Under the pieces are notes generated by a model. It made no database searches. It worked only from the letters and a program-made list of their open reading frames with translations, and was not told where the DNA came from. Below, piece by piece: positions 36,853 to 45,180 of a stretch of 64,000 bases of DNA. The stretch's first letter is position 1. Every line of letters begins with the position of its first letter. This DNA is from Firmicutes bacterium HGW-Firmicutes-1 (GTDB taxonomy: Bacteria > Bacillota > Clostridia > Lachnospirales > Vallitaleaceae): positions 124,001-188,000 of the forward strand of contig PHAG01000006.1 in NCBI GenBank assembly GCA_002841625.1. The letters are read 5' to 3'. Position numbers and translations under genes: made by a program.

Positions 36853-37584
36853 ATGAGAGTATCAACGACAGATATTCAAAATAGTTTTGGAAAGTATTTA
36901 GCACAAGCAATAGCAGAAGAGGATATTATTATTACTAAAAATGGCAAGGGTGTAGCTAAGTTGGTTGCCTTTGAAGATGAACAGAGTGGCATGATAAAAG
37001 AGCAAGGCCTAAATTACAAGAAAGAAAGAAAAGTAACCTACGAGGAATATCTTGAAATTGTTGAAAATACGGATGAAAGATATGAACTCATTGATGGTGA
37101 GATTTATTATATGGCTTCGCCATTATTTAAGCATCAGGTCGCTGTGAATGAGATATTTGGACATTTTTACAACTGGTTTAAAGGAAAGCCCTGCAGACCA
37201 CTTACATCCCCTTTTGATGTTAAGCTTTTCAACAATGCGAAGAGATTTGAGGATGATCCTAATGTAGTCCAACCCGATATTCTAGTAATGTGTGATGAAG
37301 AGAAGGTTACTACTGAAGGTAAATACGAAGGGACACCAACCTTAGTAGTTGAAGTATTATCCAAGTCAACAAGAAGTAAAGATATGGTGAAAAAAATGAA
37401 TTTATTTATGAATAGTAACATAAAGGAGTATTGGCTTGTAGATACAGAAAAAGAGTTGACATATGTTTACTATTTTGAGGAACGAGATATCAGAGATAGT
37501 TGGGTATATTTGAAAGATATGACTATTAAGTCAGAGATTTTCAAAGGGCTAGAAATTAACGTTAGTGATATCTTTACATGGTGA
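36853..37584 (+). CDS. Phd/YefM antitoxin - Uma2 (DUF820) nuclease-fold fusion
   Basis: A 243-residue protein of two parts. Residues 1-45 (VSTTDIQNSFGKYLAQA ... DIIITKNGKGVAKLV) match the DNA-binding N-terminal half of Phd/YefM antitoxins. Residues 60-243 match the Uma2 family of PD-(D/E)XK-fold proteins: YEELIDGEI-like YELIDGEIYYM, the Asp of VQPDILV, the Glu of LVVEVLS, and a Lys/Ser-rich helix before NLFM. No separate toxin gene accompanies it. It has its own strong promoter and a terminator. One reading is a self-regulated nuclease; another is a chromosomal relic of a mobile unit, since it lies between inverted repeats next to a transposase. Uma2 function is generally unproven. Confidence 0.85.
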   Translation: MRVSTTDIQNSFGKYLAQAIAEEDIIITKNGKGVAKLVAFEDEQSGMIKEQGLNYKKERKVTYEEYLEIVENTDERYELIDGEIYYMASPLFKHQVAVNEIFGHFYNWFKGKPCRPLTSPFDVKLFNNAKRFEDDPNVVQPDILVMCDEEKVTTEGKYEGTPTLVVEVLSKSTRSKDMVKKMNLFMNSNIKEYWLVDTEKELTYVYYFEERDIRDSWVYLKDMTIKSEIFKGLEINVSDIFTW

Positions 37585-37611
37585 ACCAGAAAATTTAATT
37601 TACCTCTTATG

Positions 37612-37645
37612 GTTTGAAGGTTTATTCAATAGCCTTCTTTTTTTG
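37612..37645 (+). terminator. terminator after the Phd-Uma2 gene
   Basis: GAAGG / CCTTC stem with a 12-nt loop, followed by a run of eight T. Confidence 0.65.
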
Positions 37646-37719
37646 TTGTATGCTATCAGCAGACCAATGATTCTAAATATTGTGATATGCTACAAATAAA
37701 AAAGAGAGGGTGAATATTT

Positions 37720-38478
37720 ATGCCAAGAAAAAATAGGATAGTTAGTTCAACAGGATTATACCACAATATGTTAAAAGGCATTGATAATCGAAATATATTT
37801 ATGGACGATTATGACAGATCTAAATTTCTAGAAATATTAAAAGAAACCGTAGAAAAAGAATCGTGTTCAATTATGCTATATTGTTTAATGAACAATCATG
37901 TACATTTATTATTAGAAGATCTGGGGAATATGAGTGTAAGTATGAAAAGGATTGGAGAAACGTACGCTAAATATCATAATAAAAAATATCAAAGAGTGGG
38001 CCATTTGTTTCAAAGCCGTTACAAGAGTGAGCCAGTTGAAACAGAAAATCATCTAAGAGTACTATTTACTTACATCCATAATAATCCTGTTAAGGCTGGG
38101 TTGATAAAGGAGCCTCATAAATATGAATGGAGTAGCTGTAAGACATATTATAAAAATATAAGAAAGAATAATTGGTTAAATACAAGTATATATCATACAT
38201 TTTTTTTAACTAGAGAGGAAATGCTTGGTGTAATGTTTGAATGTAAAATAATTTACAAACCATCTTGGAATATAAACAATCGATGGACAGATGATGAGTT
38301 AAATATGATTTTGAAACATGAATTAGAGAGTTTTCCTGTTATCACTAATAAGAAGAGAAACAACGAACTCATTATCGATATGAGGAATAAAACGGGTGCC
38401 TCCTATAAACAGCTTGGACGCGTTATGGGTATTAGTACAGGTATCGTTGAAAGAATATGTAGAGATAGAACGAAATAA
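37720..38478 (+). CDS. REP-associated tyrosine transposase (RAYT, Y1/IS200-like HUH) with C-terminal HTH
   Basis: A 252-residue transposase-like protein. The N-terminal domain has the HUH metal motif in MNNHVHLLL (near residue 65), followed by the helix with candidate catalytic Tyr (ETYAKYHNKKY) and the conserved VGHLFQSRYKS. YIHNNPVKAGL is also typical of RAYTs. The last 65 residues end in a helix-turn-helix (GASYKQLGRVMGISTGIVERICR), an extension seen in many Firmicute members. RAYTs act on short palindromes dispersed in the genome. The reading frame looks intact. The ribosome site is GAGAGGGTG. Confidence 0.92.
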   Translation: MPRKNRIVSSTGLYHNMLKGIDNRNIFMDDYDRSKFLEILKETVEKESCSIMLYCLMNNHVHLLLEDLGNMSVSMKRIGETYAKYHNKKYQRVGHLFQSRYKSEPVETENHLRVLFTYIHNNPVKAGLIKEPHKYEWSSCKTYYKNIRKNNWLNTSIYHTFFLTREEMLGVMFECKIIYKPSWNINNRWTDDELNMILKHELESFPVITNKKRNNELIIDMRNKTGASYKQLGRVMGISTGIVERICRDRTK

Positions 38479-38483
38479 GACAT

Positions 38484-38504
38484 AAGTGCCTGTCCCCTTT
38501 ACAC
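38484..38504 (-). repeat. right, inverted copy of AAAGGGGACAGGCACTT
   Basis: AAGTGCCTGTCCCCTTT is the reverse complement of the element after malQ. It lies 6 nt after the transposase stop and directly abuts the 3' end of the convergent histidine kinase gene. The pair bounds the Phd-Uma2 plus RAYT segment. Confidence 0.85.
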
Positions 38505-38510
38505 TACCCT

Positions 38511-40040
38511 TTACACTAGGTCGATTTCAAACCAAAATTCAACACCATTGGTTACATTTATTGCGCCGTAGCGATTATTGTGTGCGTTCATAATGTTTTT
38601 TACGATTGATAGACCTAGTCCTGAGCCTCCGTAAGATCGGGTTCTAGCATGATCAACTTTATAAAAACTTGACCAAATCTTGTCTAATGATTCTGCTGGA
38701 ATTGGGATACCAGTATTGAAAACGGATATTCTTGCTTTATTGGATGTTTTTTGAAATTTAATTTTTATTTTATGCTGATCATCTACGTGATGAATGGCAT
38801 TGGTCATGTAGTTCACGAGGACTTGTTCAATCCTGTCAGGATCTGCATTAATCATAATAGGTTCATCTATTTCTAATTCTAAATGAATTTCATTGCTTAA
38901 TATTAGGGGTTCCATTTTACGCATAATGTCTTTGGTAAAACTACCAATGTCGAAGGTGCATTTTGAGACTGAAAAGGTTCCTGATTCCATTTGTGTTAAA
39001 TCTAAAAGATCTTTCACAATAAAATCCATTTTATCTGCTTCTTCAACAATAACATCAGAATAAAAATTCTTCTTTTCCTCATCGCTAGCGATGTTCGCTT
39101 TTAAGCCTTCTGCATAACCTTGAATAAGAAAAATCGGCGTTTTAAGCTCATGGGATACATTTGAGATAAATTCTTTTCTCATGTTATCTAATTTCCGTTC
39201 TTTATCAATATCTGCTTCTAATTGTAAGTTTTTTGCATTTAGTTCATTGATCGTATCATTAAGCTTTTCTGAGAGCTTATTAATGGTATGGGACAGTTCT
39301 GCAATCTCATCATTGCCTTTTACATCTAAAATCTTAGAAAAATTTAGATCTAACATTTTTTTTGCAATTCGATTCATATCAGTAATGGGTCTTGTGAATT
39401 TTTTGGAAATAATCAATGACCATATACCAGTTATGAAAAGCGTTATGAGCCCTATGATGGCAGTGAAACTATTGGAAACAGATATACTCTCAGATATTTC
39501 TGCCATTGGAACCCAAATAAGCAAAGTAAGACCATTGTCTAAAATGGTCTGGAACCTTAAGGTATCAATCAATAAACTAGGATCTTCAACTCCTACAAAA
39601 ATAGAGTTGTCATCATATTGTTCCCAGTCTTTAATTACGACAATTTTATCAGCCCTTCTACCACCATGTAAGGTCAATTGTGAACGGGTAGGAGCCTCAT
39701 CAAATATAAAAAACGGATTATTATTCCCATTTAACATGCGTTGGGGTAAATTATCAGGCGTAGGGTAATATATATTACCATCTATTTGGCCTATTGTGAT
39801 GGAAGCACCAATGTTTCTTTCTAAGCGATTTATTGTCATTATTGTTTCTCGATCAAAAGGACCTTCTATATTTTCAAGCAATTCATTGACCTTTTGACTA
39901 TTCTCAATCAAGGACGTTTTTTTGTGATTGATATAGTATTGATTGGCAAAAACAAGGTTAGAGATATATAAAAGAATAGTAAAAAGTAAAATATTGGCAA
40001 TCATATAAAAAAATAATTTTAAAAAAATGGAATTTTTCAT
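38511..40040 (-). CDS. membrane sensor histidine kinase
   Basis: A 509-residue EnvZ/PhoR-type kinase. Order: membrane segment (residues 5-30), extracytoplasmic sensor domain (about 35-165), second membrane segment (AIIGLITLFITGIWSLII), HAMP, short coiled coil, HisKA with the phosphorylated His of SNVSHELKTP, and HATPase with N box NAIHHVD and G box YGGSGLGLSIV. ATG at 40040 has GAGGTG just upstream and lies one nt after the response-regulator stop, so it is preferred to an ATG inside that gene. Its signal is unknown. Confidence 0.93.
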   Translation of the reverse strand: MKNSIFLKLFFYMIANILLFTILLYISNLVFANQYYINHKKTSLIENSQKVNELLENIEGPFDRETIMTINRLERNIGASITIGQIDGNIYYPTPDNLPQRMLNGNNNPFFIFDEAPTRSQLTLHGGRRADKIVVIKDWEQYDDNSIFVGVEDPSLLIDTLRFQTILDNGLTLLIWVPMAEISESISVSNSFTAIIGLITLFITGIWSLIISKKFTRPITDMNRIAKKMLDLNFSKILDVKGNDEIAELSHTINKLSEKLNDTINELNAKNLQLEADIDKERKLDNMRKEFISNVSHELKTPIFLIQGYAEGLKANIASDEEKKNFYSDVIVEEADKMDFIVKDLLDLTQMESGTFSVSKCTFDIGSFTKDIMRKMEPLILSNEIHLELEIDEPIMINADPDRIEQVLVNYMTNAIHHVDDQHKIKIKFQKTSNKARISVFNTGIPIPAESLDKIWSSFYKVDHARTRSYGGSGLGLSIVKNIMNAHNNRYGAINVTNGVEFWFEIDLV

Positions 40041-40041
40041 T

Positions 40042-40722
40042 TTACACCTCGAATCGGTAGCCATAACCTCGGATGGTGGCTATAGCGTTTCCTTTACTTC
40101 CTAACTTAATTCTCAATCGGTTAATATGCGTATCCACCGTTCGTTCTCCACCATAGTACTCATAGCCCCACACTTGATTTAAAAGTTGTTCCCTAGAAAT
40201 GACCTGTCCTAAATTTTGTGTGAGCATAAGTAATAATTCAAACTCTTTTGGACTTAAGTTGATGACTTCTCCATCTAGTGTAACTAAATGAGAAGAAGGG
40301 TCAATTTCAAGTTGGTCTAAGTAAAAAACATGCTTATTGCTGTCCAGTTTATCGATTCTTTTAAATAAGGAATTAATACGTGCGACTAGGGCTGAGGGTT
40401 TTACTGGTTTTTTAACATAATCATCTGCACCAATTTCAAAACCATGAACTTCATCAAAATCTTCACTCCTGGCTGTCAACATAATAATGGGCACATCATT
40501 CTTTTTTTTAATTTCTCTACAAACAGTCCATCCATCAAAAATAGGTAACATGACATCTAATAATACCAAGTCAATTGAGGACATTGATGCCTCATAGATT
40601 TCAATAGCCTGTTTACCATCAGCGGCTTCAAGTACATGATAGCCTTCTTTTTCTAAAAAATCTTTCAAAAGAATACGTATTTTCATTTCATCATCAACAA
40701 TCAATATTGTTTTTGTATTCAT
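40042..40722 (-). CDS. OmpR-family response regulator
   Basis: A 226-residue two-domain regulator: receiver (DDE acidic pocket, phospho-Asp in LVLLDVMLP, switch Thr in IIMLTAR, Lys in DDYVKKPV) and winged-helix DNA-binding domain (HTH in SPKEFELLLML and RTVDTHINRLRIKLG). ATG at 40722 is chosen because AAAGGATG sits at the right distance; an ATG three codons upstream overlaps that ribosome site. It is cotranscribed with the kinase and divergent from a secreted protein gene that may be a target. Confidence 0.93.
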   Translation of the reverse strand: MNTKTILIVDDEMKIRILLKDFLEKEGYHVLEAADGKQAIEIYEASMSSIDLVLLDVMLPIFDGWTVCREIKKKNDVPIIMLTARSEDFDEVHGFEIGADDYVKKPVKPSALVARINSLFKRIDKLDSNKHVFYLDQLEIDPSSHLVTLDGEVINLSPKEFELLLMLTQNLGQVISREQLLNQVWGYEYYGGERTVDTHINRLRIKLGSKGNAIATIRGYGYRFEV

Positions 40723-41036
40723 AAATGACATCCTTTCATCTGTAATGGAGTTCCTTAATCAAAAGCTACTCGCCTTCTATATTCACTAGAGTTTACACTC
40801 TATCGGATTAACTTCAAAGTAATTAATCGTCTTTACCTTTAAGTATGGTTAAATTATATCAATTTCTGAAGCAGATATATAGTGATTTTTAAAATGTTGA
40901 CAGAACTGTAACATAAACTCGTTTATACTGTGACGTTCATGTATGTTTTTTGTAACTTTAAGATCATATAATAAGCTTACGTTCGAAAGAACGACTAACA
41001 AAATAATGAGAAGTACAATTTGAAAGGAGAATTATT
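40723..41036. other. 314-nt divergent intergenic region
   Basis: No gene. It should hold promoters for the two-component operon (minus) and the secreted protein (plus). Visible are a TATAAT at 40967-40972 with a poor -35, a TTGACA at 40897 with unsuitable spacing to TATACT, and a perfect CGTTC-GAAA-GAACG hairpin at 40980-40993 in the leader of the secreted protein gene. Confidence 0.5.
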
Positions 41037-41858
41037 ATGAACAGTAAAATTAAAACGGCTATAGGAATTATAGCAGTAGGAACATTGGTGGTATCATTAG
41101 GTACAGGTGCTTTTGCGGGTACTCATTCTAGAAATGGTTTGGGTGTAGGTAATCAAATGAATGGATTGATAAAAGACTCAACATCAGATCAAAGTACAAG
41201 AGGGTTGAGAAAAGAGGGTACAAGATTAAATGGGTTTGGTGCTAGACAAGGTAGAAATTTAAAAGGTGTAGAAGGTTGCGGCTCATTATTTGACACCGAT
41301 ACACTTGTAGCTGCGGGGCTGATTACTTCAACACAAGCAACAGCAATTAAGGACCTTATATCAGACAAAGAAGCTGAAAGATTAGCTGAGAGACAAGAAA
41401 TAGAAAGTATGACACAAGAAGAACGTCAAGTTTATTTTGAAAATAAAGGAAATACAGTAAGAATTAATTTGCAAGAAGAATTGGTTTCAAATAATATTTT
41501 GACTCAAGATGAAATGGATAAAATTGAAGCTTATATGCAAGCAGAAAGATTAGAGCAACATCAAACAGAGCTTTCAACTGCGTTAGAATCTTTTGTCACA
41601 AATAATACAATCACACAAGCTAAAGCAGATGAAATCCTAGCTTATATGAAGGATATTAGAGTGAAGAATCAATTAGAAATGGATGCATTAAAAGGTAAAA
41701 CTGCAGATGAAATAAAAGAATATTTCGATGCACAACAACCCAAAGTTGATCCATTAACATCTTTAGTAACTGACAACGTTATTACACAAGCACAAGCTGA
41801 TGCGTTGAGTTCGGTATTTCATAAGGGACCACACGGTGGGAGAGGTTTAAACCGTTAA
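41037..41858 (+). CDS. secreted helical-repeat protein
   Basis: A 273-residue exported protein of unassigned family. A Sec signal peptide (KIKTAIGIIAVGTLVVSLGTGAFA, cut after AFA) is followed by a Gly/Arg/Asn-rich stretch to about residue 80. Three or four degenerate helical repeats of 45-55 residues follow, of the type LVxxxxITxxQAxxIxxxx (GLITSTQATAI, NILTQDEMDKI, NTITQAKADEI, NVITQAQADAL). The end is GGRGLNR. A strong AAAGGAG ribosome site precedes it. It lies divergent from the OmpR-type system, which recalls envelope-stress regulons with a small secreted helical effector. That link is inference only. Confidence 0.75.
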   Translation: MNSKIKTAIGIIAVGTLVVSLGTGAFAGTHSRNGLGVGNQMNGLIKDSTSDQSTRGLRKEGTRLNGFGARQGRNLKGVEGCGSLFDTDTLVAAGLITSTQATAIKDLISDKEAERLAERQEIESMTQEERQVYFENKGNTVRINLQEELVSNNILTQDEMDKIEAYMQAERLEQHQTELSTALESFVTNNTITQAKADEILAYMKDIRVKNQLEMDALKGKTADEIKEYFDAQQPKVDPLTSLVTDNVITQAQADALSSVFHKGPHGGRGLNR

Positions 41859-41900
41859 GGTTTTTTGCAGTATAAAATATATCTTATATTAACTAAAGAG

Positions 41901-41952
41901 AAAGGGTTGGCTCAAGAAATTTATATTTGTTTTTGAGGGCCCTTTTTTTGTT
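41901..41952 (+). terminator. terminator after the secreted protein gene
   Basis: GGGttGGCTCAA pairs with TTGAGggCCC across a loop of about 20 nt, followed by seven T. Confidence 0.7.
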
Positions 41953-42347
41953 TGCTTCTTATCTATAATATTTTGTAGAATAATGTTTGGGTAATTAAAA
42001 TAGCCTAGATTTTGATTGTAATTCTACATGAAATAAGTTAAAATAATGATAATTGTTAAGTAAGTGATTTATAGAGAGAATAAGAGAGTAGAGTATTTAT
42101 AAGGTTTTAGAAATTAAGAGAATTGAAGTAATTACTGTCACTTTATTTAGAGTGATGATTATTCATAATAACTTTTTCTTGGTCCTTATTCTAATCAAAA
42201 ATCTCTCCAATGCTTCATAAAACTACATGTATTCAGAAAACATTGACCTAGCAACTAAGAGGTATTTTTTGATGTCAACCCTTAATACGCTTAAAAAGAT
42301 CGGTGCTAATTAAGCGGGGTAAAATTATAGAATGAAGGAGAAAATTG
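41953..42347. other. 395-nt gap without recognisable gene
   Basis: AT-rich sequence with stops in all frames at short distance. I see no tRNA, riboswitch or repeat of the families found elsewhere. Only the AAGGAG of the next gene (42335) is clear. Confidence 0.6.
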
Positions 42348-42641
42348 ATGAAAATGAAAACGAGATGGAATATAAGCAAGCATATCATTTTTTCAATAAT
42401 CATAGCGCTATTAGTTTTTCTTGCTGACTTCATTTTGCCATTAATGATGTCAAATGCAAGTATTGCAATTATAGGAGGTGCAGATGGACCAACATCGATT
42501 TATACTACGATAGATATTGCATATTTCAAACTAGTACGGTTATTTTTAAATAAGTATACGGCTATATGTATCATATTAATGCTATTGTATAAACCATTCG
42601 AGTATTTAATCAATAGAGGTTTGGTTAAAAGGAGAGAATAG
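42348..42641 (+). CDS. small membrane protein with IIGGADGPTSIY motif
   Basis: A 97-residue protein with two membrane segments (residues 10-32 and 60-80) around IAIIGGADGPTSIY. The same GGADGPT signature occurs in beta subunits of sodium-pumping decarboxylases (OadB type), where it lies in the ion-conducting core. Here it is a short stand-alone protein, far below the length of a beta subunit (about 370-430 residues). ATG at 42348 has AAGGAG seven bases upstream; a TTG just before it is less likely. It lies 24 nt before the VanW gene. Function unknown. Confidence 0.7.
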   Translation: MKMKTRWNISKHIIFSIIIALLVFLADFILPLMMSNASIAIIGGADGPTSIYTTIDIAYFKLVRLFLNKYTAICIILMLLYKPFEYLINRGLVKRRE

Positions 42642-42665
42642 TATGAGATTTGCAAAGGGGGAAGT

Positions 42666-43505
42666 ATGGCGAGAAAACTATTTTGTGAGATTAATCCACT
42701 AACATACAAAATATCTATTTTAAAAGAAAATCTAAAACGTTATTTTACGTGGATATTTGGTGATAAGTTATATGCAAAAACATTTAACCATCATAAATTA
42801 CCAGTTCTAGTATATAAGCATACGTCATTAATAAGGCGTACGTTGGGTAATGTTGATATTGAGTTACAGAACAATAAAGCAATTAACTTAAATATTGCGA
42901 CTACGAAGGTCAATAATATTATCATTAGGCCAAATGAAACATTCTCATTTTGGAAATTGATAGGTGTATGCACAAGAAAAAAAGGGTATTTAGATGGCCT
43001 TATTATAAAAGGAGGTGCGGTTGATAAAGGAGTTGGGGGAGGCATGTGCCAATTCACAAATTTAATTCACTGGATGATCTTACATAGTCCATTAGATATT
43101 GTTGAACATCATCATCATAATTCCTTAGATTTGTTTCCCGATTTCAATAGACAAATACCATTTGGTATAGGTACTTCTATAATGTATAATTACCTTGATT
43201 ATCAGGTTACTAATCATACAGAAAATACTTTTCAAATTAGAGTTTCAACAACTGAAACGCATTTGTGCGGAGAGCTTAGATGTTCAAACGAATTAAAATA
43301 TAGTTATCATATACAAGAAGAAAGCCACTACTATTCTTATGAAGGCGATAGATATTATAGGAACAACGAGATATTCCGAGAGACAATAGATAAACAAACA
43401 GGGAATCTGATAAATAAACAATTACTCATAAAAAATCATTCAAAGGTGATGTATGATGATCAATATATACCTAAAGATAAAATTAGAGTAAAAATGAATG
43501 GATAA
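42666..43505 (+). CDS. VanW family protein
   Basis: A 279-residue VanW-like protein. The diagnostic part is NNIIIRPNETFSFWKLIG, then GYLDGLIIKGG, then GVGGGMCQFTNLIHWMILHSPLDIVEHHHHS-type sequence with a four-His cluster. VanW proteins occur in some vancomycin-resistance loci and widely in Firmicutes; their function is unknown. No other van gene is visible, so resistance should not be inferred. It has no signal peptide. Confidence 0.9.
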   Translation: MARKLFCEINPLTYKISILKENLKRYFTWIFGDKLYAKTFNHHKLPVLVYKHTSLIRRTLGNVDIELQNNKAINLNIATTKVNNIIIRPNETFSFWKLIGVCTRKKGYLDGLIIKGGAVDKGVGGGMCQFTNLIHWMILHSPLDIVEHHHHNSLDLFPDFNRQIPFGIGTSIMYNYLDYQVTNHTENTFQIRVSTTETHLCGELRCSNELKYSYHIQEESHYYSYEGDRYYRNNEIFRETIDKQTGNLINKQLLIKNHSKVMYDDQYIPKDKIRVKMNG

Positions 43506-43546
43506 GTTTTTAGAAAATAAAATTCATTTATAAAGGAGAAACATAT

Positions 43547-44137
43547 ATGCAACTTTTTTCAGAACTTATGCTTGGTTTGAAAGTATCGATAGGAATTGCG
43601 TTTATTTCATTGTTAATTGGGTTAATCCCAGGAGCATTATTGTTTTGGGGTAAGACCTGTAAAATATCAATCATGAATGCTTTAGCAACTGGTATAATTG
43701 AATTAATTAAAGGGGTACCAATTCTTTTGCTACTCTCGTTTTTCTACTTTGGAGGATATAACTTAAATATGAGTGGAAATCTGTCAGCAATCGTTGTAGC
43801 ATCTGTTGTTCTTGCTCTCATTGCTATGTCAGAGATTGCAAGTAAAGGGCATGTTTTAGCGCAAATACTAAATATAGAACTAAATTTTCGAAATAGTGTA
43901 AAAATCTTATTCGTTACGATAGTAAGAGAATCGGGAAGGCTTATTAACTATACTTCGCTACTATCAATAATTGGGATCAATGAGCTCCTGAGAACTGCTA
44001 AAGTTATTTCAACGTCTGAACATAATTCTCAAGTATTCATTTGGGCGATAGGTATTTATTTATGTATACATATTATAATAAAAGTGATCTATAGTGGATT
44101 GGTAAAGGGATTGTTTAGTACAGAAAAAACAACTTAA
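43547..44137 (+). CDS. orphan polar-amino-acid-type ABC transporter permease
   Basis: A 196-residue membrane protein resembling HisM/GlnP-type permeases, with the ELIKGVPILLLLSFFYFGG segment that matches the conserved RGTPLLVQLFFxYFGL region. Five or so membrane helices are predicted. No ATPase or binding-protein gene is adjacent, and the EAA loop is poorly conserved (NFRNSVKILFVTIVRES). It could pair with subunits encoded elsewhere or have another role. Confidence 0.75.
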   Translation: MQLFSELMLGLKVSIGIAFISLLIGLIPGALLFWGKTCKISIMNALATGIIELIKGVPILLLLSFFYFGGYNLNMSGNLSAIVVASVVLALIAMSEIASKGHVLAQILNIELNFRNSVKILFVTIVRESGRLINYTSLLSIIGINELLRTAKVISTSEHNSQVFIWAIGIYLCIHIIIKVIYSGLVKGLFSTEKTT

Positions 44138-44157
44138 ATGAAAAGGGGATATATGAA

Positions 44158-44601
44158 ATGAATAGAAAAGTTGAAGCGATACAAAATTTTGACAATGGAT
44201 TTAATTGTAGTCAAGCAGTTTTGAGTGTGTTTTGTGAAGAATTAGGCTTAAGTAAGGAAGTGGCTTTGAAAATTTCTACTGGATTTGGTGGAGGTATGAG
44301 AAGAGGGGAAGTGTGTGGAGCGGTTACAGGTGCAATTATGGCAATTGGACTTAAAAACGGGCACTTTATTGAAGGTGATACAGATTCTAAAGCCAAAGCC
44401 TATGAAATAACAAAGCAATTTGAATTAAAATTTGAAGAATTGAATGGATCGATCATTTGCAAACAATTGTTAGGATATGATATCACGATTGAAAACGAAT
44501 TGAAAATGATTAAGGAAAAGACGTTATTCGACATGATATGTCCTAAAATGATTGAGGATTCGATTAATATATTAGAAGATTTGTTATTGGATAAGGAATA
44601 A
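44158..44601 (+). CDS. C_GCAxxG_C_C family (putative redox) protein
   Basis: A 147-residue protein of a family named after its cysteine spacing. Visible are FNCSQAVL, STGFGGGMRRGEVCGAVTGAIMAIG, CKQLLGYD and MICPKMI. The family is presumed redox-active, often found in anaerobes near oxidoreductases. The start follows AAGGGG and lies 20 nt after the permease gene, so they may be cotranscribed. Confidence 0.9.
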   Translation: MNRKVEAIQNFDNGFNCSQAVLSVFCEELGLSKEVALKISTGFGGGMRRGEVCGAVTGAIMAIGLKNGHFIEGDTDSKAKAYEITKQFELKFEELNGSIICKQLLGYDITIENELKMIKEKTLFDMICPKMIEDSINILEDLLLDKE

Positions 44602-44739
44602 ATGAAATAGCTATTGACGTTACATATCAAAAGGATGGAAATTATTTGTCAAAAATGATAATTTACAGCTTGATAAAACAGAGAAACAAGAAGTGGATAC
44701 ATTCATGTAATCGTAGAATTAAAGGAGTGATGACTATAT

Positions 44740-45123
44740 ATGGGAGAAAAACGATCTCTATGTGTTCTAAGTGAAAAGTTTTGTGTTAATCGACTAGATC
44801 CTAGCGAAGAAATACCTAATTGGGTAAGGAAGAGTAATTGGTACTCCATTACCGTTACAGATGAAGAACTATCAATTGTATGTGAGGAATCAGTAGTTCC
44901 AGATGATGTGAAGACAGAAGGAGGTTGGAGATGTATAAAGGTAATTGGACCTTTAGAATTTGGGCAAATTGGTATATTAGCAGGGATAAGTAAGATATTG
45001 GCAGAAAAGAATATTAGTATATTTGTTGTTTCTACCTACGATACGGATTATATATTAATTAAGGAAAACACGTTAGATAAGACATTAGCTGCCTTGGTAG
45101 CTAATGGGTATGATGTGAAATAG
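44740..45123 (+). CDS. ACT domain-containing protein
   Basis: A 127-residue protein made of a divergent N-terminal half (LSEKFCVNRLDPSEEIPNWV) and a C-terminal ACT-like domain (WRCIKVIGPLEFGQIGILAGISKILAEKNISIFVVSTYDTDYILIKE). This arrangement is typical of small stand-alone ACT proteins thought to sense amino acids. The ribosome site is AAAGGAGTG. Its ligand is unknown. Confidence 0.88.
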   Translation: MGEKRSLCVLSEKFCVNRLDPSEEIPNWVRKSNWYSITVTDEELSIVCEESVVPDDVKTEGGWRCIKVIGPLEFGQIGILAGISKILAEKNISIFVVSTYDTDYILIKENTLDKTLAALVANGYDVK

Positions 45124-45180
45124 ATTTCGTTGATAATCATCAATAGCAAAGGCTGACCATGAGAAAGGGAGAAAATAAGC

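Noticed and set aside
36853-37584. Ordinary two-gene toxin-antitoxin system
   Set aside because: Antitoxin domain and Uma2 domain are in one frame, and the next gene is a transposase with its own ribosome site and a terminator between.
39181-39768. 195-codon open frame on the plus strand inside the histidine kinase
   Set aside because: Antisense shadow of conserved kinase domains, no family resemblance.
40897-40929. Promoter TTGACA ... TATACT before the secreted protein
   Set aside because: The spacing is 21 nt, too long for a sigma-A promoter.
42666-43505. Vancomycin resistance locus
   Set aside because: Only a VanW-family protein is present; no vanHAX, vanY or VanRS genes.
44602-44739. 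Remnant of a small coding sequence (VTYQKDGNYL, then frameshift to FVKNDNLQLDKTEKQEVDTFM)
   Set aside because: Needs a frameshift, is under 40 codons and I cannot tie it to a family.
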